Assembly: GCA_039105265.1 (NCBI GenBank)
Contig: JAPFFF010000016.1
Location: 2,914,001 to 2,978,000 of the forward strand
Reading direction: 5' to 3'
Source of the DNA: Tritrichomonas musculus
Taxonomy: Eukaryota > Parabasalia > Tritrichomonadida > Tritrichomonadidae
DNA: 64,000 nucleotides
This document shows, in pieces, positions 1 through 9,974 of this stretch. The notes under the pieces are model-generated. The model was not told where the DNA came from. It made no database searches and saw only the letters and a program-made list of their open reading frames with translations. Both the position numbers and the translations under genes were made by a program. The number at the start of each line of letters is the position of its first letter. Position 1 is the stretch's first letter.

Positions 1-31
1 TTGAAAAAGTTATCTTTTCTTAAATTTAGAT

Positions 32-1654
32 ATGCAAAATATTAAAGATATCGCTGATTTTCAAAATGAATTATTAGAGTTAAATGATGTAAGTAAAGCA
101 GTTGTTGATTCTTTTTCACAAAAATTATCATTATCACCATTATTAAATTCAGAAATCACATTTAAATCAATATTAATTTCATTATACACATGTTGTATAA
201 CAAGACTAGATTCTAATGTTGATTATATTAATATTTTTATTCAAATTGCTAAATTTCCAACTAATATTTTACAATCAAAAGATTATATTTTAAGTTTTTC
301 GAATAATTTTTTCATATATAAACTTTATCAAGCGGGAATTGTTTTAATTGACTCGATTTATAATCAAGCTGAGCTCTCAGAAAATTTTCAATATTATTTT
401 TATCCTGAAATCAAAGAAAACTTTCCAAATTTCAAATTTTTCAATAAAAACATTTTTATAAGTATAAAAAATTATGTTAGAACCTCTGATTTTGAATTTG
501 ACATTAATGATACTCAATCAATTATTAATAAATTTATTGAGCTTCGTTCAAAAGGCCAAAATCCGAACAAAATTGCTCTTTTTATTAGAAATGATGATAT
601 TGATGGATTACAGAGTTTTTTATCACAAACAAACACACCAGTCGACACAATTATAAAACGATCAATATTTGAGAGGCTTGACTTTATAAACAACGGCATT
701 TCAGGTCACCAACCGACACTTATTGAGTATGCAGCTTTTTTTGGTTCATTGAAATGTTTCAAATTTTTGTATCAAAAAGTTCAACAATATCCTAAACGTC
801 TTTCCCGCTATGCAGTTGCAGGAGGAAATTACGCGATCATTCATCTTTGCGAGGATCGAAAAGTTGCATTTGATGAAGAGTGTCTGAGCATATCAATTCA
901 TTTCTTTCATCATGAACTCACTATGTATCTTGAAGAGCATTTTGGCGTGAAGAAGACAATCAATGAAGTGACGACATCAATTTTTCATTACAATTTGAGA
1001 GCACTAATTGATTGCGAGCCTGTTTTACATCAGGATCCAAACCAGGCTGATTCACAAGGATGCACAGCATTAGCAGCGGCATGCATAAATGGCAATCTCG
1101 ACATTGTTCGCTATTTAATTTCTACATTTCATGGCAAAATGAATGTAAACGCAATCAATGATGTTCAATTTTCGTTTGAAATTTCTTGTAAGAAAAATTT
1201 GACAGCACTTCACTTTGCTGCTGGAAGAGGCCATCTTGGCATTGTGAAGTTTTTATGTTCATTGCCAGATATCAACATAAACGCCGACTGTCATGCGAAC
1301 TATCATCCAATTGATGCAGCTGTTGAAAGGGGCTGTATTGATGTTATCAATTTTTTAGCTTCTTTGCCAAATATCGTAATATTTACAAGAAAAGAAGAAA
1401 ATTCATCGATTCTTGAGGCGGCTGTTTTTAGTAAAAAAATTGAAATATTGAGGCTGGTTTTTAGCTTGATAATTAAAAGCCTTAGTATCGTTGATGTCGA
1501 TGATTTCATTAACAATGATGAGGCTTTTGTATTTCATAAGAATATTTGTTATTCGATTGCAACTGTTATGCAAAACATAGAAATCATGGATTTTTTAAAA
1601 AATGAACTGAAATGCAACGACGGTTATGACTTTAGATACCCATTTAATTTGTAA
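32..1654 (+). CDS. Ankyrin-repeat protein with DUF3447-type N-terminus
   Basis: This is an uninterrupted 540-residue reading frame from ATG to TAA. Residues about 1-260 have the helical, Phe/Ile/Asn-rich layout of the trichomonad DUF3447 ankyrin family, including an EYAAFFGSLKCFKFL segment. Canonical ankyrin units follow at about 345-375 (TALAAACINGNLDIVRYL), 395-430 (TALHFAAGRGHLGIVKFL) and 430-460 (IDAAVERGCIDVINFL). A less regular tail follows. There is no signal peptide or membrane segment, so it is probably a cytosolic protein-protein interaction scaffold; partners cannot be told. The start is the first ATG of the frame, 31 nt into the window, so the promoter lies mostly outside. Unlike the ankyrin gene at 32260-38356 it has no A+T-rich spacers between units. 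Confidence 0.88.
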   Translation: MQNIKDIADFQNELLELNDVSKAVVDSFSQKLSLSPLLNSEITFKSILISLYTCCITRLDSNVDYINIFIQIAKFPTNILQSKDYILSFSNNFFIYKLYQAGIVLIDSIYNQAELSENFQYYFYPEIKENFPNFKFFNKNIFISIKNYVRTSDFEFDINDTQSIINKFIELRSKGQNPNKIALFIRNDDIDGLQSFLSQTNTPVDTIIKRSIFERLDFINNGISGHQPTLIEYAAFFGSLKCFKFLYQKVQQYPKRLSRYAVAGGNYAIIHLCEDRKVAFDEECLSISIHFFHHELTMYLEEHFGVKKTINEVTTSIFHYNLRALIDCEPVLHQDPNQADSQGCTALAAACINGNLDIVRYLISTFHGKMNVNAINDVQFSFEISCKKNLTALHFAAGRGHLGIVKFLCSLPDININADCHANYHPIDAAVERGCIDVINFLASLPNIVIFTRKEENSSILEAAVFSKKIEILRLVFSLIIKSLSIVDVDDFINNDEAFVFHKNICYSIATVMQNIEIMDFLKNELKCNDGYDFRYPFNL

Positions 1655-1749
1655 AATTAAATTTTGTTTAAAATTTTATAAATAGCATTCTATTCCAATC
1701 AAATACTATTTGATTACGTCTAAATCACTGCTTATTTAGTATTTCTTGA

Positions 1750-1977
1750 TATTCAGAGAAGAGATCTTCCAAATTACAAACATACAATCAATATTTACTT
1801 ATTAAGGAAGAACCAGACAAAAAGATTGAAAAAAATATGTTGGTTCTGATAATCAATATTAACAAATCTTTAAAAGGTCTTATCAATTTTAAAAAAGAAA
1901 GTCAAATTAGATATGATGATGCTTTCAACAGTTATATTTCATTATGCCTATTTTTAAAATCAATTGATCATTTTTAA
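1750..1977 (+). pseudogene. Open remnant without ATG, possible decayed coding segment
   Basis: Between the ankyrin gene and the next gene one plus-strand frame stays open for 75 codons (after TGA at 1747, to TAA at 1975). It has protein-like composition (KEEPDKKIEKNMLVLI, then SLKGLINFKKESQIRYDD). It has no ATG at its head and no recognised family. The Glu/Lys/Asp content is unlike the surrounding noncoding DNA, so a decayed gene piece is plausible. The rest of 1655-2068 shows nothing else. Confidence 0.3.
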
Positions 1978-2068
1978 CAGAATAAAAGCGTGGATGAGTG
2001 AAGAAAAAAATACTTTTTCATGTAAAAAGATATATATAATCAGTTCTATTGTTTAATAACAAAATCAA

Positions 2069-2560
2069 TTAATATAAATCGCCCATATATACTAGATTGT
2101 AAAGATTGTGATTTTCATCTTCATTGTATACTTTTTCGATGCACCTATTAGCTTTTATTGATGAAAAAGCAGTCGTTAATGAAAATTGAACTTGCATCTC
2201 GCCGTAGACTTTACGATTTTTATTACCATTTTGTACAGGTTCATATATTTTGATCGTTTTCATTTCTAAATTTGTAGCTTTATTTTTTGCAGGCAATTGA
2301 TTAATATTTATAGTGGTTGATGCAACAATTGGATCTTGTTTTGCCTCTTTCTTTCTGAAAACAAAAACAATTTTTTGTGTTTTATCTGTAATATTAACAG
2401 TAAAAAAGTGATGAGCGCAATTCATTTGTTTAGCCTCAATAATAAAAGCTTCTTTAAATTGTTCTGGAAAAGTTGTAATACTTACGCGAACTTTGTCATT
2501 TTCATTAACAATACCTGTACTTAACTTGAATGATTTCATATGGATATTTAAACCTTGCAT
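2069..2560 (-). CDS. Small C2-like domain protein
   Basis: This 163-residue protein begins MQGLNIHMKSFKL and has alternating beta-strand pattern through residue 135 (VRVSITTFPEQ, FFTVNITDKTQKIVFVFRKK, ASTTININQL, YGEMQVQFSL). The order of strands, a charged K-K-E turn and the final YGEMQVQF strand are what I would expect from the C2-like N-terminal domain common in trichomonad proteins. No full set of calcium-binding aspartates is visible, so calcium binding is doubtful. It has no signal peptide. A TCATTG box lies about 19 nt upstream of the ATG. The family assignment rests on pattern only. Confidence 0.6.
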   Translation of the reverse strand: MQGLNIHMKSFKLSTGIVNENDKVRVSITTFPEQFKEAFIIEAKQMNCAHHFFTVNITDKTQKIVFVFRKKEAKQDPIVASTTININQLPAKNKATNLEMKTIKIYEPVQNGNKNRKVYGEMQVQFSLTTAFSSIKANRCIEKVYNEDENHNLYNLVYMGDLY

Positions 2561-2853
2561 TTTTTAATCGATCGCAATGAAAAATGAAGCATAGCATTTT
2601 CACATTATAACTTTATCAATAAATTGTGAAAATTATTTACATAAAAATTTTATATTCAACTTTTTAAGAAAATAAAAATATTTTTTTAATTGAAAATTTG
2701 AATGATTTTGAAATAATTATACTTTTTTTAAAAATTTAAAAATCACTAAAATTTCAATATTGATTCCTTTAAAAAATATGAAAATGAAATTAATGACAAA
2801 AGAAAAACATAAAATTAAAATAAATTAATTTTCTTTATGGCTTTCAAAAAATA

Positions 2854-3327
2854 TCATTCGTTAAACATAGAATTCGAAATGCCATTATCAAACACAGGGT
2901 GAATTTCTTCTTCAATTTTTTCGCCAGGTACATCTTGAAAAAAGTTTTCAAATGGTTCATACGGATGATTAGAAATTTGATTTCGATTTCCGTAATTACC
3001 CATTTTTTGATGTACTGTAGGCACATTTATGCCATTCTTCAGTGTATTCTGGGGATTACGGCTCATATTGGATCCTATCAGACTAAGAATATAATTTTGA
3101 CGGTTTGTTGGAAGAACTGGATTAGTGATCATCTTTGGTATTACTTTTTCAAGGCCATAGAATTCAAATTGATCATCATTTGGGCTAATTGGTTGACTCA
3201 AACAACTTTCTCCATCAAAAATATCCTGATCGAGGATTAAATTTGGATTCTGGTTCATAAATATACCAATTGGGTATCCCTCGCCTTCAGTGCTGTTTGA
3301 ACAACTGAAGGCTAAATCACTTTCCAT
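2854..3327 (-). CDS. Hypothetical protein, 157 residues
   Basis: This is an ATG-started frame of 157 codons. The sequence is rich in Asn, Pro, Gly and acidic residues, with no transmembrane segment, no coiled coil and no known motif. The C-terminal part (YEPFENFFQDVPGEKIEEEI) looks disordered. A TCATTT initiator-like box sits about 15-20 nt upstream of the ATG, which supports it being a real gene. I do not recognise the family. Confidence 0.5.
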   Translation of the reverse strand: MESDLAFSCSNSTEGEGYPIGIFMNQNPNLILDQDIFDGESCLSQPISPNDDQFEFYGLEKVIPKMITNPVLPTNRQNYILSLIGSNMSRNPQNTLKNGINVPTVHQKMGNYGNRNQISNHPYEPFENFFQDVPGEKIEEEIHPVFDNGISNSMFNE

Positions 3328-3342
3328 ATTTCGCAGAGATAA

Positions 3343-3348
3343 AAATGA
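3343..3348 (-). promoter_or_regulatory. Initiator-like box TCATTT
   Basis: TCATTT on the minus strand fits the trichomonad initiator consensus TCA(Y)T(W) and lies just upstream of the ATG at 3327. In trichomonads the A is normally the first transcribed base and 5' UTRs are short. Confidence 0.4.
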
Positions 3349-4114
3349 ATCAAATATTTAATTTAAAGTTATTTGGTGAGGACTTATTTTTTTTATTTAT
3401 CTAGTTTTTATTGGCCAATTTTTGGGAGAAATAGCTAATTTTTGCAAATAATTTTAGTTTTTTTATAATAAATAAGTAATTCTATTTTTAATTATATTAT
3501 TGTTTTAAATTAAAATTGATTCTATTTAGCAATAAAATGATTTTTCTATTAAAAATTTTAAAAATTTCCACAAAATTCTCATATTATCCATTGAATATTT
3601 CTGAGCTTTTATTATTATTATCCATTGAATATTTCTGAGCTTTATAAACATTTTTTATTTAACATGTCATCTTATTCTTTGAGAATGTCAAAAAAAATTG
3701 CGGTTACTAAACGTACTGGATTTGTACCTTAAAAAAAAAAAAAACCCATTTAAAAGACCTCTAGACATTAAACGATCGTTTAATTTCTTATTTTTCACTT
3801 TTTGATTGAAAAATTTTGATTTTTTTTAATATGATTATTATAATAATCCACAAATGAATGCCGATAAGAATAAAGTAAAATTATAAACAAATATGAGGAA
3901 AATAAAAAAGATGCTTTTCTGAAACGATCAACATTCAGAATATCAGAATTTTTTAACAGAGATTGCGTCATGCCCAAAGGTCTATTTAAAATTTCATTTT
4001 ATAAATTAAGATACAAATCCAATACTTTTAGAAAAGGCCAAATTTTAGTAAATAAATGACATGCCATATAAAATATTTTTCAAAAATTTTGAAATTAAAA
4101 AATATCTTGAATGC

Positions 4115-4209
4115 ACACTTTTTGAGAGAGAAAAACTCAAAAAGTGTATTCAATTCTGATATTTACAAATTTCCCTCCACACTTTTTGAGAACGTAGCTC
4201 TCAAAAAGT
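4115..4209. repeat. Two tandem stem-loops with shared arm
   Basis: Two perfect inverted repeats lie side by side. The first has 12-bp arms, ACACTTTTTGAG at 4115-4126 and its complement at 4136-4147. The second has 11-bp arms, ACTTTTTGAGA at 4181-4191 and its complement at 4199-4209. The same core (CTTTTTGA) forms a third hairpin at 51817-51839. Whether they act in RNA (3' ends of transcripts) or are repeat relics is not visible. Confidence 0.6.
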
Positions 4210-4426
4210 TGTTACGAGAAATTCGTAAAATTTTATATAAAAAATAAAGTTTTTGAAGATTATCCTATTTTATAATTAAAACAATATTCAGGCATGAAAT
4301 CAATCTTTTCATGTTCACTTGAATAATTTTGACTGTAGATATACAAAAAGACGTTTCTAACGCCATTTTTAGGCCAAAATTCAAGACATACAGCATTGTG
4401 TTGCATGCATTGCATGCAAAGTTTCT

Positions 4427-7400
4427 TTAATCTTCATCTTCATCGTAATCGTCATTCATTAATTTGTATAAATGACTATATATATTTATACTTTGCTTGA
4501 TTTTTTGAATTGAATCATCATTATCAACATTTGCATCAAATTTGATTCGTTTTGTCTTTAATACTTTGATGTACAATTTGTATCTAACAATTCCATATTT
4601 ATACACTCTTTTTATGCTATTAAGAATTTCTTCAATTCTCGTATTTTTGTTGATATCAATGAACATTCCATTTTCCTTGTATAAAATAGACACTTGCTCT
4701 CCAATATTATATTTATTTCTTATTAATTTTTCGAGATCTTTAATTCTCGTTTTGACACTGATGCTTTCAGAAAATGGTTCATAATATTTAACATTGTTTT
4801 CAAATGAAAAATCAATTCTAATTTTCTCATTTTCTTGTCCTTCTTCAGGTATCTTTCTCTCTTCATTACCAACTTTTCTCTTATCTTTTTTATGATTTGA
4901 CTTCTTTGTGATTTGGACGAATATGCAATGATTGAATTTCCCTCTCCTGTCTTTATATATTATTTGGTCAATTATGTCTTCAACACGAGCATTTTTATCA
5001 ATATCCATGAAATAATTATTTTCATTCTTGTAATAAAGAGAAATATTATCATTAATGCCGAATTCATTTGAAATCATTTCTTCAAGCATTTTTACGGGCG
5101 TATTTATATGGATTGGTCGAATAAATGAATGACAGCTTGTTTCATGTTGTTCGAATTTGAATAAAATAGGAATCATTTCTGCTGTAATTTCATTCTCTTC
5201 AGTTACTGTTTCATTTATTGATTTTATCTCATTATCTTGTTCTTCAACATTTGTTCTGTCAATGTTATTTGTTGACTTTAATGAAATTATTTCATTGTCA
5301 TCATCATCATTCATTTTTTTGTTTTCACTAGTTGATCTTACTTCTGAATCTATTTCATCTTCATCATCATCACTCTTTTTTTCAATTTCATTATAAATAA
5401 TCTCATTATTGTCTACATATTTGTTATTTCTTTCAATGTCTTTTGTTGACGTTTCTGAATACATTACATCACTATTCATTTTATTGATTTCTTTTGTTGA
5501 TTTCATTAAAATATTTTCATCATCATAACCAATTTTATTGATTTCATTTGTTGATGTTACTGAATATATTGCATCATCGTTCATTTTATTAGTTTCATTT
5601 GTTGATTTTAATAAACATTTCCTAGTATCATTCTTTTTTTCTATTTCATTTGTAGATGTAACTGAATATGCTACATCATCGTTCATTTTATTAGTTTTAT
5701 TTGATGATTTTATTAAACAATTCCTAACATCGTTCTTTTTTTCTATTTCATTCGTTGATGTTACTGAAATTATTTCATAATCTTCTACTTCATCATTCAT
5801 TCTTTTGCTCTCTTTTGTTGACTTTATTGTATCAATTTCAATATCAGTACTCACTGTTGGTTCAATGATTCTAATGTATAAGTAATTAGTGATCTGCGTT
5901 TGTTTGGTTTTGCATCCAATTTTATCAATGATGTCTTTAATATGTGCATTATCATCAATAGTGATGTAATTTTTTTCCTTCTTATGTGATAATAAAATAT
6001 TACTTTCAATTTTGAGTTTGTTTGAAACCAACTTTTTGAGTTCTTTAATTGTTTCATTTGGGAAAATATTCAATGTAAATGGCTCATTTTGTTTTACATT
6101 ATTTTCTTCAAATAAAAATGTAATTTTGATTGTTTTATCATCTTTATCATTTGATTTATCACTTTTATTTGGTTTTCTTTTTGTTTTCTTGATATTTAAT
6201 GATTTATTTAGCTTTCTTTCCTGTTCTTCAATAAAATTGTCATTTTTCACATCACATTTTGGTTCTTGTAGTATTTTTTTATCGTTTTCACATGGTTCAA
6301 CTTTTCTATCTGATTCATCATTCGGCTTGTTTTGTTTTTTACTTACATTTATTTTCTTATTTCTTTTTGATTTTGTATTTTTAACTTTTTCTTTGTTACT
6401 TTTTGGCACTTCTTTTGAATTGCTTAAATCTTTATTGTCATCTTGTTTTGCTTTTGTAATAACGATTGTATTTTTCTTCTTTTTTGTAGTTTCTTTAACA
6501 TTTTTGTCACTTTTTGATTTAATTGTCTTGTTTTCATCATTTCTATTTTCTGTTTCTTTAAATTCGAGTTTTGTTATTTTTTGTTCTTGCTTTTGTTCGT
6601 TGTTTTTTGTTTTCTTTTTAGTTTTCTTGTTTCTTTTTCTTGGCTTTTCTTTTTTATTTATGTTTTGCTTTGGGTCTTGCTTATTGACTTCTGTCTTCTT
6701 TTTACTAATTTTTAAATTATTTACTTCTTTTGGATTTGTTTTATCTTTTTGCTTCTCTGTTTTTTCGTCACTTTTTTTATTTGTGTTTTGCTCTTTATTA
6801 TTTTCTGTTTCTTTCTGTTTTTCATTTCCTCCTTTCAAATCTACTTTTTTTGGTTTGATTTTATTTTTTAATTTCTTTGGTTTTTTCTTGTTTTGTCTAA
6901 TTCTGCCTTTATTTGACCCTTGACATTTTTTTGTTTCGTTCTTGTTGTTGTTATTTCCTTCTAAATCATCCATTTCTTTTGGTTTTGTAATATCTCCAAT
7001 TTTGTGTGATTTTTTCTCGCTTTTGTCATTTTCTTCTTCTTTTAATGAATCAATTAATATCTTTGATTTTTTCTCAATTTGTATATTTGTATCTTTTACA
7101 TTTCTTTGCATTTTACTTACTGTTAAGTGGTTATCAATGTGGTTCTCTATTTTATTTTCTTCTGATTCACGATAACTTTCAGTTTCTGTTTCTTCTTCTT
7201 CCAAATAAACGTATTCTTCTGATTTTACTTCATTTTTTGTTAATTGCCTTCTTTTTCGCTCATTTTTCTCTTTGTTCATTGTCCTTGATAAAGACCAGTT
7301 CGAGTTTTTGACATCTTTTTCAATTGGATGAAAAGAGTCCTTGAGAATCACGTAATTTATATAGACATGAAAACTGTCAATATCTCTCAAAAGCTTCTTT

Positions 7401-8230
7401 TCATCTTTAATTTCTTTTTTCATGTAATCGCAGATGATGATATCTTCTGGTTGCAACACATCACAACCGTTACTCAGCACTTTTGCCAGTTGTTTTTTAG
7501 CGTCATAAACTGTCGCTAGAAAATTCAATTTTTCGTTCATTAATCTTCCTTTTATCTTTATGTTTTTGAAATTAAAACGATGATAAATTTCAATACTATA
7601 ATTCTCATCACTTTTTAAAAGATAATTTCCTTCAATTTTTTTTCTATCGTTGCCATTTCGAATGATGCAAATATTTTCAATTTTAATGAAATGATTATAT
7701 GCTGAAAAAATGATTTGATAAGCTTTGTTTGCTTTGTCTTCTTCTACTACAGTGAATTCTTTTTGATCGTATTTGAGAGTAACCGTTTTGCCATTCAATT
7801 TGACTTCAACTATTGAATTTTCATGAACTGCAAAAAAAGGATATTTAATATTGGGAACATTTTGGTTTGAAATAAGAAATTGTAAATTCTTATTGGAAAT
7901 TTCGTATGAATAATAAATTCCAGATTTTTGAAACTGTGAAATGACTTCATCTCGCTTCATTTGATAGCAATTATATATTATAATTTCTTTTCCTCTTGCA
8001 AAATGAAATGTAATATCTTTACAACGATTGGTAATTGTGAGCTTAAATATAAATTCTTCAGTTATTGTATTTATTTTTTTTGGTATGTTAACAATAGTAA
8101 ATTGAGATTTATTAATATGAAAATAAGATGCGAATATATTTTTCAAATCATCAGATGTCTTTAATTGCTTTTTATCTGTAATAAAGAAACTTTCAAAAAA
8201 AGGATCATTAACTTGGTATTTCATCATCAT
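4427..8230 (-). CDS. Lysine-rich protein with three ubiquitin-like repeats
   Basis: This is a 1267-residue protein. Residues about 1-300 look globular, and their last part (about 222-298) may be a divergent ubiquitin-like fold. Residues 300-690 are an extreme Lys/Glu/Asn low-complexity linker. Three clearly homologous ubiquitin- or PB1-like units follow at about 697-790, 1018-1108 and 1133-1225. Each has a first strand such as IKITFLFEENNV, a helix with KELKKLVSNK-type spacing, and a final strand ending in YIRII, FVQIT or YIKVL. Between units 1 and 2 lie near-tandem acidic copies of SVTSTNEIEKKND. The start is the first of three ATGs, 6 nt below a TCATTT box. A scaffold or ubiquitin-like binding role is inferred. 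The lysine tract would suit nuclear or RNA association, but no catalytic motif is present. Confidence 0.75.
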   Translation of the reverse strand: MMMKYQVNDPFFESFFITDKKQLKTSDDLKNIFASYFHINKSQFTIVNIPKKINTITEEFIFKLTITNRCKDITFHFARGKEIIIYNCYQMKRDEVISQFQKSGIYYSYEISNKNLQFLISNQNVPNIKYPFFAVHENSIVEVKLNGKTVTLKYDQKEFTVVEEDKANKAYQIIFSAYNHFIKIENICIIRNGNDRKKIEGNYLLKSDENYSIEIYHRFNFKNIKIKGRLMNEKLNFLATVYDAKKQLAKVLSNGCDVLQPEDIIICDYMKKEIKDEKKLLRDIDSFHVYINYVILKDSFHPIEKDVKNSNWSLSRTMNKEKNERKRRQLTKNEVKSEEYVYLEEEETETESYRESEENKIENHIDNHLTVSKMQRNVKDTNIQIEKKSKILIDSLKEEENDKSEKKSHKIGDITKPKEMDDLEGNNNNKNETKKCQGSNKGRIRQNKKKPKKLKNKIKPKKVDLKGGNEKQKETENNKEQNTNKKSDEKTEKQKDKTNPKEVNNLKISKKKTEVNKQDPKQNINKKEKPRKRNKKTKKKTKNNEQKQEQKITKLEFKETENRNDENKTIKSKSDKNVKETTKKKKNTIVITKAKQDDNKDLSNSKEVPKSNKEKVKNTKSKRNKKINVSKKQNKPNDESDRKVEPCENDKKILQEPKCDVKNDNFIEEQERKLNKSLNIKKTKRKPNKSDKSNDKDDKTIKITFLFEENNVKQNEPFTLNIFPNETIKELKKLVSNKLKIESNILLSHKKEKNYITIDDNAHIKDIIDKIGCKTKQTQITNYLYIRIIEPTVSTDIEIDTIKSTKESKRMNDEVEDYEIISVTSTNEIEKKNDVRNCLIKSSNKTNKMNDDVAYSVTSTNEIEKKNDTRKCLLKSTNETNKMNDDAIYSVTSTNEINKIGYDDENILMKSTKEINKMNSDVMYSETSTKDIERNNKYVDNNEIIYNEIEKKSDDDEDEIDSEVRSTSENKKMNDDDDNEIISLKSTNNIDRTNVEEQDNEIKSINETVTEENEITAEMIPILFKFEQHETSCHSFIRPIHINTPVKMLEEMISNEFGINDNISLYYKNENNYFMDIDKNARVEDIIDQIIYKDRRGKFNHCIFVQITKKSNHKKDKRKVGNEERKIPEEGQENEKIRIDFSFENNVKYYEPFSESISVKTRIKDLEKLIRNKYNIGEQVSILYKENGMFIDINKNTRIEEILNSIKRVYKYGIVRYKLYIKVLKTKRIKFDANVDNDDSIQKIKQSINIYSHLYKLMNDDYDEDED

Positions 8231-8233
8231 AAA

Positions 8234-8239
8234 AAATGA
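8234..8239 (-). promoter_or_regulatory. Initiator-like box TCATTT
   Basis: TCATTT on the minus strand lies immediately upstream of the ATGATGATG start at 8230 and fits the trichomonad initiator consensus. Confidence 0.45.
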
Positions 8240-9063
8240 CTTTTTTTAAAAATTCTAGAAAACTTTTTGAATAATAAATTTCATAATTGACATTAAAATA
8301 GTATTTGGTAAAATACTCATCATAATATGCTAGTAAATAAATTTATAAATATATTTTAAAATATTTTTATTAATATTTTATAGTATATTAAAAATACAAT
8401 TTAAATATATTTTGAAAATTTCAAGATAAAATAATTTTTTATTTTTCTGTTTTGATTGAAAATAGTAAAACCATAAAATCATATAAATCTTAATTTAAAA
8501 AACGTATATGAATGCAAAAAAGAAATTTTTAATCTAGAAACATATGTATCGATACGGTATTTTAATATATAAATTTTATTAATAAATAATGAATAAAAAT
8601 ATTAAAACATTTGATTATTTATTTTTAAAAAAATATTTTAATTATAAATATAATTACTAGCCTATAAAAAGTATATTATTGTCTTTCTTCTTCAGAAATC
8701 TCGTCAAATTCATTTTAATTAAACAATCCAAATTTTCGATATCATTATTATCATTAAAAACATTAAAATTTATATATATTATGTACTTTCTCATAATAAT
8801 AGTTAATTCAATAGTTCTGGAATGTTATATTTATCTACAAATAGAAATTGACATAAAGATGATTAAATTTACGATATTTCAGAAACCATTGATTATTCAA
8901 TTATTATGATGATTATTTGTTGCAAAATATGTAATTAAAGGGAATTAACAATATTCATTAGAACCTTATAAATTTTTTTAATCATCTTTAAATGAATCGG
9001 ATACATTTTTTGATAAAAAAATACCGACAAAAAACCTGACATTCGATATAAATTTTCCACTTT
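8240..9063. other. Intergenic, A+T-rich, no gene seen
   Basis: Only short chance frames are present. A GTATCGATACGG motif near 8547 resembles the ends of the palindrome at 9065-9171, so a degraded foldback element may span 8546-9171, but the match is short. Confidence 0.35.
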
Positions 9064-9064
9064 T

Positions 9065-9171
9065 GTATCGATACTTCGGTTTTTTATCGATAAATACCTT
9101 TACCGGCGGTTAGAACCGGTAATATCGATATTTTACCGGGAAAATAACCGCTACCGGAGAGGATCGATACA
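9065..9171. repeat. Nested G+C-rich palindrome
   Basis: The sequence folds on a centre near 9127. The inner arms are CCGGTAA and TTACCGG, around TATCGATA. Next come CCGGCGGTTA and TAACCGCTACCGG, and outermost GTATCGAT and ATCGATAC. It is much richer in C+G than its surroundings. It could be the end of a foldback transposon or a structured noncoding site. Confidence 0.5.
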
Positions 9172-9220
9172 CAACCCTGATATTTTTATATTTTTTCTTA
9201 AAATTTATTCATTTTGATAA

Positions 9221-9912
9221 ATTGAATATGACATACATTGGATATTCAGCATTTGAAAAGTGCCAATCATTGATACACTTGAACATTCCAAGAATAAAAG
9301 AAATTCAGTCAAGTACATATAATAATTGTTCGTCATTGAAAGAAATGACGATTCCATCATCTGTAACTTAATTGGATTTTCTGCTTTCTCCACTAAAAAG
9401 CATTAATCCATATTGATACATTGCTTGTAGTTATGATCACACAAATTTTCATTTATTTTGGAATATTCATCCGCTGCTAGTTAGGCATCAAACTGCTTCT
9501 TTTTCTGTAATATAAAAATGTTTAAATCAAAAAGCAGTAAATTTATTTGAATTTAATTTACAAAATAATAGGAATTTTAAGAGGTTTTCAAATAAATTTA
9601 TGAACTAATTTTGTCTCTTTTAAATGCTGACAAGAGTAAAAATAATTTTTTCTTATTGATGCTATATTTTTCTGAATAATCAACTCTCTCGTTGAACTCT
9701 CATATTTTTTCTGAATAATCAACAAATTTTGAAAAGCATTATCTCTCATATTTGTTGAGAGTTTCGATATAAGATAAACAGTGTCCATTTGATCTATTTC
9801 AACAACAAAATACAAAGGTGAATTAAATATTAAATTACATATTTTTCAAAGATTAAAAAAATAATTCTTCCATAAGAATTTAAGTTACAATTTTGGTATA
9901 TAAAATAGAAAT
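9221..9912 (+). pseudogene. Segment A1: LRR gene scrap plus flanking repeat
   Basis: The first 150 nt match the LRR part of the gene at 19440 ([20 protein letters not shown]), then stop after a one-base deletion creates TAA near 9367. A 37-nt piece identical to the Sel1 gene at 10630-10666 follows at 9390-9426, then about 480 nt also present downstream of the second copy (14533-15018). On the minus strand this tail keeps a frame of about 75 codons (YFVVEIDQMDTVYLISKL) that is open in both copies but has no ATG at its head. Compared with A2, A1 carries a 27-nt in-frame insertion there. I read A1 as a duplicated pseudogene segment. Confidence 0.65.
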
Positions 9913-9974
9913 AAAAAATAAAAAATTAAAAACGTTTTCTTTATTAAAATGTGCAATTAATTTATGATGTTAAG

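Larger units (their letters stand above)
3328..4426. other. Intergenic, A+T-rich, with short direct repeat
   Basis: This stretch has no supportable gene. It contains a tandem duplication of about 30 bp (ATCCATTGAATATTTC, twice within 3585-3642), an A-run near 3730 and the hairpin pair at 4115-4209 listed separately. Confidence 0.5.

Noticed and set aside
6012-6923. A 303-codon plus-strand frame opposite the lysine-rich gene
   Set aside because: It is the complement of Lys codons (Phe/Leu/Ser-rich) and has no independent signal.
9588-9815. A real small gene in the tail of segments A1 and A2
   Set aside because: The frame is open in both copies, but its head is TTG and the copies are too recent for conservation to mean much.
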